DNA of 17,259 nucleotides from Glomus cerebriforme. Lineage: Eukaryota; Glomeromycota; Glomeromycetes; Glomerales; Glomeraceae. The stretch is from positions 53,011-70,269 of the forward strand of contig QKYT01000385.1 in assembly GCA_003550305.1 (NCBI GenBank), written 5' to 3'. Position 1 is the stretch's first letter; each line of letters starts with the position of its first letter. Below the pieces are notes generated by a model. That model searched no databases. It was not told the DNA's origin and saw only the letters and a program-made list of their open reading frames with translations. Below are positions 10,152 to 17,259 of this stretch, in pieces. Made by a program: the position numbers and the translations under genes.

Positions 10152-10224
10152 GTATATATGTGGTTACTGCAAAGGTGTTGGACATAATGCTCGTAGTTGT
10201 GAAAAAAAGAAAGCCAGAAGCTAA
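10152..10224 (+). pseudogene. Orphan CCHC zinc-knuckle exon, likely transposase or retroelement remnant
   Basis: After an acceptor-like CAATTAG (AG at 10150-10151) the plus strand reads YICGYCKGVGHNARSCEKKK and stops at TAA 10222-10224. The spacing C-x2-C-x4-H-x4-C is exactly that of a zinc knuckle. In eukaryotic genomes such a knuckle just before a stop with a basic tail is common at the C-terminus of MULE-type transposases, and also occurs in Gag proteins. No upstream exon was found, so this is best read as the surviving last exon of an otherwise lost element. An unrecognised small gene with distant exons is the alternative. Confidence 0.5.
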
Positions 10225-10844
10225 ATATTAGGCTTGAGACTTTTTTTTTAAAAAAAAAACTCTTAGTATGATAATGTAATACAAGTGCGGCACTTATGAT
10301 TTTTTATAATTATTCGTGTCACATGTATAATGTTTACAATTGATTATGTAATAAATAATAAATAAACTTCCATTTATAATATTTCGCATTTAAAGATTAT
10401 CGCATTTTAAAATTTACTGCAATAGAAAATCATTATTTAAATTTATATTTCAAAACAAAAAAAAATCCGGTGACAATCACCGCCGGCGAGATTTAGCAAT
10501 ACTCATTTCACAATATTTTTTTATTGTAAAGAATTATCTAACTAAAATTTGTAAATCATTCTTATTTATAGTGAGAGAAGATAATAATGAAATTAATGAA
10601 ATATACTTTTGGTTTTTAATTGATCGTGAACATATATTGTTATTATTATTTATTATTATTGTTACCTGAAAAATAATGTGAAGGCAATGTAAAATATTTT
10701 GAATAATTCCATATTTGATTTGCATTTAACTTGCTTGCTCAACAAATGTCAAATATTATTTCTTATATTTGGTCAGCATTATGATGAATTTGGTAAGTGT
10801 AACCGAAATCTTCGAAAATAATATTGTACAACTATTTTTTCTAG

Positions 10845-11001
10845 TAATCACTTGTCCGACTCTTGGCATGCATATTATGCAGAAGTGAGCAACAAGTATT
10901 ACGGACCATTATCACGTGATAATTTGATAATTTTGCTTCCCGAAAATAAGATTTCAGATTATTCCTACGAACATGCAACAGAATATTTAGTACAGCTCTA
11001 A
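10845..11001 (+). pseudogene. Orphan 51-codon open segment with coding character
   Basis: An acceptor-like TTTTTTCTAG ends at 10844. From 10846 the plus strand is open for 51 codons (SDSWHAYYAEVSNKYYGPLS, later LPENKISDYSYEH) to a TAA at 10999-11001. It contains no ATG. The nearest GTAAGT donor (10792-10797) does not join in a phase that keeps an open frame, so no complete gene can be built. The composition is balanced with many charged and aromatic residues, unlike random AT-rich translation. It is probably a last exon of a broken or undetected gene; the family is not recognised. Confidence 0.33.
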
Positions 11002-11166
11002 CTACGGTGAATATAACGTTATTTTTTTGAAAAAAAAGTAATTATTTCGTTCAAAAAATTCCAAGTTTTGAAAAATAAACTTATTATCCTTGTGTAACAA
11101 ATATTATGTACTTCGCATTATTAAATAAGTTCGTCGCAAATAAAAATTCAGAAACTTTAAAATATA

Positions 11167-13273
11167 ATGTACAGCAAAAAATGTAAAAAATGTGGTAAAT
11201 TCAATATGTGGTATGAATCATATAGATGGTGTAAGTTATGTCGAATAAATTATTTAAAAGAAAATTTTATAAACTGGACCAGTGGAAATGAAAAAATTGA
11301 TAATTTCATTCAAGAAATGCAATCGAAAATTAATTATCCTATAATTAATTTACTCGAATGGATACCATACAATCAGTTCAATGAAATTGAAGAAATAGGC
11401 AAAAGTGGGTTTGTAATAAAATACTCAGCAAAATGGAGGGATGGTCCATTATTTTGGAATCGGGATAAATCAAAATATTCAAGAAGATTAAGTGAAAAAG
11501 TCGTTTTAAAATGCTATTCACTACATACTACTGATGAATTTTTATATAAGGTAAATAAAAATTTTTTTTTGTGATTTTGATTTAAATAAACAATAATACA
11601 CAACTGTTTTTACATTCCTATAGGTTAAAGCATATAATCCTTATTTTTACACTTATACAATGTATGGAATATCTCAAAATCCAGATACAAAAGATCATAT
11701 TATGGTTTTTGATAATGATTATTTGGGATATGTGGAATATTGTGGAATGTGTGATGAAGTATTTGCAAAGATAAATTCTAAATGGTGTAAACCATGTCAA
11801 ATAAATTATTTAAAAGAAAATTTTACAAACTGGACCAGTGGAAATAAAAAAATTGATAAATTTATTCAAAAAATGCAATCGAAAATTGATTCTCCTTATG
11901 ATAGTGTATTTGAATGGATACCATATAATCAGTTTGGTGATATTAAAAAATTAGGTGAAGGTGATTTTGCAATAGTATATTCAGCAATATGGAATAGTGG
12001 TCCCTTATATTGGGATGAAGAAATTAGGAAGTATATAAGAAATTTTAATAAAATGGTTACTTTAGTATGTTCAAATTACTCAACTAATATATTTTTAAAG
12101 AAGGTATGGAATATTCCTTTTTATTAATCTGATTTAAATGTTTTTGATTTTTAATAATATATTTTTTTCAATTTGATAGGCTAAAGAACATTTAATTGAC
12201 AATAATTTTGACATTTATGGAATAACTCAAAATCCAGAAACAAATGATTATATTATGGTTTTTGAATATAGATATTTTGAGAAATGGTGTGTGATTTGTG
12301 ATAAAATATTAACAAATGATTATAAATGGTGTAAGCCATGTCAAATAAATTATTTAAAAGAAAATTTTACAAACTGGACTAGTGAAAATGAAAAAATTGA
12401 TAATTTCATTCAAGAAATGCAATTGAAAATTAATTATTATAATGATATAGTATTTGAATGGATACCATACAATCAGTTTAATGAAATTGAAAAAATAATA
12501 AGTAAAAGTGGTTTTGCAATAGTATACTCAGCAAAATGGAAGTTTGGTTCATTATTTTGGTATCAGGATGAATTAAAATATTTAAGAGGATCAAGTAAAA
12601 AAGTTTTTTTAAAATGCATGGACAATTCACTGTATGCTATTGATGAATTTTTATATGATGTAAATAATTTTTTTTTTATAATTTTGATTTAATAAGCAAT
12701 TATTCAAACTGTTTTTTTTTACATTTCTCATAGGCTAAAGCATATACAGTAGGAAAATCCAAAATATATGGAATATCTCAAAATCCAGATACAAAAGATT
12801 ATATTATGGTTCTTAATAATGATTATGTTGAGAAATATTGTGCACTTTGTGATAAAATATTAACAAATGATTATAAATGGTGTAAGCCATGTCAAATAAG
12901 TTATTACCAAGAAAATTTTACAAACTGGACTAGTGGAAATGAAAAGATTGATGATTTTATTCAAGAAATGCAATTGAAAATCATTTATCCAACCGATTTA
13001 ATATTCGAATGGATACCATATAATCAGTTTAGTTATATTAAAAAATTAGGTGAAAGTAATTTTGCAATAGCATATTCAGCAATATGGAATAGTGGTCCAT
13101 TATATTGGGATGAAAAAAACATAATATATATGAGAAAATTGAATAAAACAGTCGATTTAATATGTTTAAATTACTCAACTAATATATTTTTAAATAAGGT
13201 ATGGAATATTCCTTTTTATTAATCTGATTTAAATGTTTTTGATTTTAATAATATATTTTTTTCAATTTGATAG
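11167..13273 (+). repeat. Two copies of a two-module (A-B) dimer within the kinase gene
   Basis: Modules 1 and 3 (type A) share SAKW, a (P/S)LFW segment, a kept beta3 Lys, DEFLY at the exon end, introns starting GTAAATAA and the exon start KAY. Modules 2 and 4 (type B) share SAIWNSGPLYWDE, a lost beta3 Lys, YSTNIFL at the exon end, introns starting GTATGGAATATTCC and the exon start KEHLIDNNF. The period is about 1.1 kb (intron 1 start 11551 to intron 3 start 12660; intron 2 start 12104 to intron 4 start 13199). Introns 2 and 4 differ by very few changes over about 75 bp, so the A-B dimer was duplicated recently as a block. Confidence 0.85.
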
Positions 13274-14697
13274 ACTAAAGAACATTTAATTGACAATAAT
13301 TTTGGAAAATATGGAATATCTCAAAATCCAAAAACAAAAGATTATATCTTAGTTCTTCAAAATGGATATTGTATGGAATATGGTAAAACATATTGTTTAA
13401 ATTGTAATGAAAAATACACTAATGTAAGGTACAAATGGTGTAAACAATGTCTAATAAGTGATTTAAATCGAACAAACTGGACCAGTGGAAATGAAATAAT
13501 TGATGATTTAATTAAAGAAATGCAATTAAAAATTAATTCTCATCTTAATATATTATTTGAATGGATACCATATAACCAATTTAATTATATTAAGAAAATA
13601 GGCAAGGGTGGTTTTGCTACAGTACATTCAGCAATATGGAAAGATGGTCCATTAAAATATGATATTAACGAAAAAAAATATAAAAGAGTTTTAAATAAAA
13701 AAGTTGCTTTAAAATGTTTAGATAATTCACAAAATATAACTGATAAATTTCTAAATGAGGTATGAATTCCTTAATATACTTCTAAATATAAATATTTTTT
13801 CTTTAATCTAATAATAACATATTCTTTTAAAATTAGGTTAAGGAATATTCAATTAACAGAATGAATAATATTCTTAATGTATATGGAATATCTCAAAATC
13901 CAGATACAAAAGATTATNTTATGGTNCTTGAATATGCAGAAGGTGGAAATTTTAATGATTGGATAAATAAAAATTNTAAAGATTTTAATTGGAAAAATAA
14001 AATACAAACATTGTTAGATNTTATCGAAGGTCTTAAAGGAATTCATCAAAAACGGATGGTTCATCGTGATTTTCATACAGGAAATATATTATTTCTAACA
14101 AAAAGTTTGAATATTTTTAATAAAAAAGCATTATTCATTGCAGATATGGGATTATGTGGAAAGGTGGATAATATGAGCGAAACAAATATTAGTGGAGTTA
14201 TGTCTTATATGGCTCCTGAAATATTAAGGGGAAATCCTTATACTCAAGCTGCAGATATATATAGTTTTGGTATNATTATGTATTTTACAGCAACTGGAAA
14301 ACAGCCTTTTGTTAATCGTGCTCATGATGAGCTTTTAGCAATAGATATATGCAATGGAATTAAACCTAAAATAAATGATNCAGAAGCACCAAAATGTTAT
14401 ATTGAATTAATGAAAAGGTGTTTAGATTTAAATCCAGATAATAGACCAAATGCTANTGAAATACATGAATTAATTGAGTCATTTTATAATTCCTATACTT
14501 CTTATACAAAGGATGAATCATTTACGATTGAAATTAGAAAACAATTTAAAGCAGCAGAAGATTATAGAAAGTTACATCTCTCCACATTTAAGAAAATTAA
14601 ACAACATCCACAAGCTATCTATACATCTCAATTATTTAAGCCTATTACACCAAAGTATGTTATTTCTAATTGTTCTAGCTGTGCAATCATTGATTGA
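11167..14697 (+). CDS. Poly-N-lobe protein kinase: five tandem Cys-pair/kinase N-lobe modules, one C-lobe
   Basis: Six exons, all joined in phase 0: 11167-11550, 11624-12103, 12180-12659, 12734-13198, 13274-13759 and 13837-14697, giving 1051 residues. Each module has C-x2-C...WC-x2-C, then NWTSGN/NWTSEN, an ID-x2-I/L-x3-MQ-K segment, EWIPYNQF, a glycine-loop-like strand, a beta3 strand, and across the intron YGI(S/T)QNP-T-D-I-V. In modules 1-4 this last segment runs straight into the next module's Cys pairs. Module 5 alone continues as a kinase: KIGKGGFATVHSAIW, K750, E765, HRDFHTGN (H841-D843-N848), DMG 868-870 in place of DFG, APE 891-893, DIYSFG, NPDNRP. It is of TKL-like Rhizophagus-expanded type, presumably Ser/Thr. 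Modules 2 and 4 lack the beta3 lysine, so modules 1-4 are likely non-catalytic scaffolds or ligand-sensing units. Seven Ns fall in exon 6. The alternative is several broken tandem genes, but there is no internal stop after splicing. Confidence 0.82.
13274..13759 (+). other. Module 5 exon of the kinase gene (the catalytic N-lobe)
   Basis: This 162-codon exon starts with the TKEHLIDNNF segment that closes module 4. It then gives the fifth set of Cys pairs (YCLNCNEKY, KWCKQC), NWTSGN, and the only near-canonical glycine loop (GKGGFATVHS) in the gene. It ends FLNE, with the Glu in the place of the alphaC glutamate. It lacks the NYLKENF insert present in modules 1-3 (NYLKENF/SYYQENF in 1-4), so it is likely the ancestral unit from which the array grew or one older than the others. 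Confidence 0.7.
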
Positions 14698-14740
14698 GTC
14701 AAAGTTAGATAAGACAAACTGACAAAGTATGCAATATGAA

Positions 14741-14760
14741 TTTGCTAAAACTTTAGCAAA
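14741..14760 (+). other. Perfect hairpin just downstream of the kinase gene
   Basis: A nine-base stem (TTTGCTAAA) with a two-base loop, 44 bp past the stop codon. It could fold in the 3' UTR. No known function is claimed. Confidence 0.45.
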
Positions 14761-15122
14761 TCTTTGTTATACCGAAAATATATTAATTCTTATTATCTTA
14801 TTTTATAAATTTATACTTATTATTTATAATTTTCGAGAAAAAGATATTTAACAACATATTATATGTTATATATCTATAATTTTGTTTAACACTGATTTTA
14901 TACGCTTGTAGGTTTTTTTTTATATAAAATAAATAAAATCAGTTTGTAATTGAACAAATTTTTCATTATTAGAAACTAAAGTATTTTTATTTTGTTTATT
15001 TATTTAAGATTATTCAATCCAATGTTTAAATTATTTATTATTTATTTAAATACTTATAAATTTATATTTTAGTAATTTTAAATTTTTAAATAAAAAGTAT
15101 AAAAATTTTATGATGTTGATCA

Positions 15123-15182
15123 TAATTATTGTGCTTGTGGCGATTAATATCTGTATATTTATCAAAGCAAGCACAATAATTA
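15123..15182. mobile_element. 60-bp minimal derivative of the 9103-9252 MITE
   Basis: The ends read TAATTATTGTGCTTG and its inverse. The left half continues GGCGATTAATATCTG, matching the right arm of the 150-bp element. The right half is the inverse of CTTTGATAAATATA, matching its left arm. So the two distinct arms are joined directly, in the opposite orientation to the full copy, and the whole 90-bp middle is missing. Confidence 0.75.
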
Positions 15183-15688
15183 ATATGAAAGGCAGTGCTT
15201 ACGAAAAACATATACAATATGTAGGAACACGTTCAAAAATTTCTTTACAAAAAAGATACTTAATATGTTTAGGAATTGCTGAATATTTTTTAACAGAATT
15301 TCTATTTTTTTTTTTAAAAGAAACTAAAATTCTTTTTTGCCCTGATCAGGAACCCGAATTAAGAATTCGAGAAATAAAAATTTCTTAAATTTTTGAAGAT
15401 ATCGTCCAAGTTTGTAACTTACTAACAGGACCCAGAAATATATATATGGGGGTCAGCAGGTTGTGCCAATATTATTTTATTAATTTTATTATTTTATAAA
15501 TTGTAAAATTCTTGAAATTTTACATGACACGTAATCAATATAAAGAGTCAATGTTCATGTATTCAATACTGGACTATGAATAATCATGAGTCATTAATAA
15601 GCTATAGATAAACTTTTTCACATGAACAAATAAAACTTAATTTAGTTGATTATAGAAATTATGATTACATATATTATTCTTGACCTTT

Positions 15689-15770
15689 CTCATAACAGGT
15701 AAGGAAAACCCGGTCAAAAAGTTAGTTGAAGACTCTCCTAACTGGTTGGTTTGGTTTAGACTAGGATTCC
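15689..15770 (+). repeat. Dispersed repeat, copy 2 (partner at 2188-2255)
   Basis: This is the plus-strand counterpart of the repeat described at 2188-2255, with a spacer longer by roughly 15 bases between the two conserved blocks. No coding capacity was seen. Confidence 0.6.
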
Positions 15771-16557
15771 TTCTTCAGTTTCTTGTATAAAATATATAAT
15801 TATGTACAGTATATTTATATTTATGAAGCAATACTGAAATCATTGTTTCAATGAGCACTAAAAAAAATACATATAACAATTTAAGGAAGAAATACTTCAA
15901 GATAAAAAATTAAAACATATGAATAAAAAATAATGGAAAAAGAATAGAACTAAAAATAATTTTGCAGACAAACGCATAAACAGATACACAATGAAATAAA
16001 ACAGTAAATGAGTTAATATCAAACAGATTAATTCTGCCGAAATTATTAAATGGATGATTAGACTTCAAAGAAAATTATAAAAGAAACTGGTGTCTCCAAA
16101 AGTACACAATAATAATATTTTTCGAAAATCAAATTTTCCAAATTTTTTTATTTTAAATTATTTATTTTATGTTAGTTGCATCAAATATTATTTTTTCGAG
16201 CTAAAACAAATACATTGTTCTTATCAGAAATAAAGTTGAAGTAGATAGCAAAATGTTACAAGAATCGAAGATTATTTGATAGTTTAGTATCAACAGATAT
16301 AAAACTTTATCTTCATGTAACTAATCAAGAATTTTTTTTCACTCTTTTATTAATAATAAATTTACCCTTTGTTAACTTTTACACTGTTGCAATGAATTTC
16401 TTTATTTTTTGTAATAATAATAAAATATTTTTTTTGTTTTATTAATATTTGACCTATAAAGAATTTATTATTTCAGTTATAATTATTGAGTAATACTGAT
16501 TCAAAAAAAAAAAAAAATTATTGATTGAAAAAAAAATTATTGAGTAAAAAAAAAAAA

Positions 16558-16928
16558 CCAATTCCTGATTATTTTGATTTTAAAAGTTTTTGTTATCCAA
16601 AAGTAGTAAAACAAACCTTTATAGCTAATCAGTCCATCTTTCATGGAAAAACATTATCCAAAGGTTTACCGATGAGTATGAAAGTATCAAGGAAGATTGT
16701 TTGAACGATTTTATCAAGAAGAAGAAACAAAATATATATATATGGTGACATAGATAAACTGGATAATGAAGATATTGAACAAAAACTATGTTTACATGTG
16801 GAAATGAACATATTGACCAACATCTAAACCAGGAAGACAAAAGTAAAATATTTATGGCAGTATCTAAGAAATGTTGTTATTTATGTGAATCATATATAAA
16901 ATTTGCATGTTCTAAAGGGTATTTTTAA
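16558..16928 (+). pseudogene. Broken OTT_1508-like deaminase gene fragment
   Basis: Four short plus-strand frames read in order as one protein of the OTT_1508-like deaminase type (PF14441), an expanded family in these fungi: PIPDYFDFKSFCYPKVVKQ..., then WKNIIQRFTDEYESIKEDCL, then IYIYGDIDKLDNEDIEQK...HVEMNILTN, then HLNQEDKSKIFMAVSKKC.... Zinc-site residues are visible: His and Glu of HVE (16795-16803; usually HAE) and the CCYLC pair (16872-16886). The frame breaks near 16642-16646, in a TA microsatellite at 16732-16742, and by one base near 16813-16816. The C-terminal part after SKGY is absent, ending at a TAA at 16926-16928 inside a 20-bp direct repeat. Upstream exons were not found. The original substrate is unknown, possibly nucleotide or nucleic-acid bases. 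It is a relic, not a working gene as it stands. Confidence 0.68.
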
Positions 16929-16995
16929 AGGTAATTTTATCAAATAGTCAAAAGAATGACAGTATATCGAACAGCATTTTTAAAGGTAATTTTAT
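16921..16995 (+). repeat. 20-bp direct repeat at the broken end of the deaminase relic
   Basis: ATTTTTAAAGGTAATTTTAT occurs at 16921-16940 and again at 16976-16995. The first copy overlaps the truncated end of the deaminase relic, so the duplication may mark the rearrangement that cut off the C-terminal part. Confidence 0.6.
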
Positions 16996-17259
16996 TAACA
17001 TACTATAATAAAGGAAGATCCAGTATTATTTGATAAAAAAAAAATTAACTATGCGTGTGTAACATGATCTTCCAAAATAATTTCCTTTTTCTAAAAAAAA
17101 TCTCCTTTTTTGGTAATTTGTATTACCTCAAATGTCCTGCCATTTTTATATATTTATATATCTATATATTCATATTTATTAATTTATATTTATATTTAGA
17201 TTTATATTTAGATTTAGACTTATATTTAGATTTATATTTAGATTTAGATTTATATTTAT
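16929..17259. other. Right-edge AT-rich region ending in a tandem repeat
   Basis: No gene seen. Poly-A/T runs pass into a TA/TTTA-rich stretch from about 17143 and then the ordered 30-bp repeat listed separately. Confidence 0.5.
17191..17259 (+). repeat. 30-bp-period tandem repeat running off the window
   Basis: 17191-17220 and 17221-17250 are the same 30-mer except for the next-to-last base (C versus T), and a third copy begins at 17251. Within each, a TATATTTAGATT 12-mer is repeated and followed by a short TTAGA(C/T)T variant, so the array has two nested periods. Confidence 0.75.

Larger units (their letters stand above)
8530..11166. other. 2.6 kb gene-poor region with element remnants
   Basis: Very AT-rich. 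It contains a hairpin MITE (9103-9252), a short 12-bp inverted repeat pair bordering 8986-9102, an orphan zinc-knuckle exon (10152-10224) and an orphan open frame (10845-11001), listed separately. A GC-rich islet at 10467-10486 forms a small hairpin (CGGTGA-caa-TCACCG). A stretch at about 9926-10060 reads open for some 40 codons on both strands and could not be resolved. The last 160 bp are the presumed promoter of the kinase gene. Confidence 0.45.
14698..16557. other. 1.86 kb gene-poor downstream region
   Basis: AT-rich DNA. Just after the kinase stop lies a perfect hairpin, TTTGCTAAA at 14741-14749 with TTTAGCAAA at 14752-14760. A second inverted pair follows at 14891-14901/14933-14943 (ACTGATTTTAT), and both may sit in the 3' UTR. 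Further right are a minimal MITE (15123-15182), a dispersed repeat (15689-15770) and a small stem-loop near 15506-15526 (GTAAAATT/AATTTTAC). No gene was recognised; a 92-codon open frame over the MITE is treated as spurious. Confidence 0.5.

Noticed and set aside
10534..10725. 63-codon minus-strand open frame
   Set aside because: Asn/Ile-rich translation of AT-rich simple sequence, including a TTATTA run; no domain or splice support.
11618..11800. 60-codon minus-strand open frame
   Set aside because: Antisense to exon 2 of the kinase gene.
11167..13222. Four separate small genes of about 135-155 residues instead of one kinase gene
   Set aside because: Each open frame ends inside an intron; removing the introns at GT...AG borders joins all modules in phase 0 without a stop, and the internal ATGs fall inside conserved hinge segments.
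14474..14722. 82-codon plus-strand open frame
   Set aside because: Overlaps the end of the kinase C-lobe exon in another frame, and has no start context or family signal.
15110..15388. 92-codon plus-strand open frame
   Set aside because: Its first third is the palindromic MITE derivative and the rest has low-complexity Phe/Leu/Lys runs; no family features or splice support.
16625..16840. 71-codon and 60-codon minus-strand open frames
   Set aside because: Antisense to the deaminase relic, whose zinc-site motifs are on the plus strand.
1..17259. CRISPR arrays, bacterial promoters, tRNA or rRNA genes
   Set aside because: Spliced eukaryotic genes dominate; no cloverleaf, rRNA-like block or regularly spaced repeat-spacer structure was seen.

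Overview
The window is strongly AT-rich DNA with short spliced introns (65-98 bp, GTAAGT/GTATGG donors, T-rich acceptors) and lineage-expanded families: BTB-BACK-TLDc proteins, kinases with an N-terminal Cys-pair plus NWTSGN region, APH-type phosphotransferases and OTT_1508-like deaminases. Together these point to a nuclear contig of an arbuscular mycorrhizal fungus (Glomeromycotina, Rhizophagus-like). This is inferred from gene style, not from a database match.

Layout, left to right. The 5' end of an unknown minus-strand gene runs off the left edge (1-150). Two minus-strand BTB-BACK-TLDc loci follow in tandem: a heavily decayed copy (1088-1775) and a nearly intact copy broken by three single-base frameshifts (4053-5575). 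About 2.3 kb between them holds one dispersed repeat and one weak candidate gene. At 6436-6851 is a small, apparently intact minus-strand Cys/His-rich gene with three exons. It was found by splicing rather than as a long ORF, and a foldback element (6236-6428) sits 8 bp past its stop. It is divergent from an intact two-exon APH-fold phosphotransferase gene (7205-8529, plus). A gene-poor 2.6 kb stretch follows, with a hairpin MITE, an orphan zinc-knuckle exon and an orphan 51-codon frame.

The centrepiece is at 11167-14697 (plus): a six-exon kinase gene in which a module (Cys pairs, NWTSGN segment, kinase N-lobe) is repeated five times in frame. Only the last module continues into a C-lobe, and only it keeps both the beta3 lysine and the alphaC glutamate. 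Modules 1+2 and 3+4 are two copies of a dimer whose introns are also copied, so the array appears to have grown by unequal exchange.

The right end contains a minimal derivative of the MITE, a second copy of the dispersed repeat, a frameshifted deaminase relic (16558-16928) and a 30-bp-period tandem repeat that reaches the window edge. There is no operon logic; the genes look independent. The window reads as a fast-evolving region where signalling-type families are duplicated, shuffled and eroded among small foldback elements. Coordinates of spliced genes rest on splice sites read by eye.
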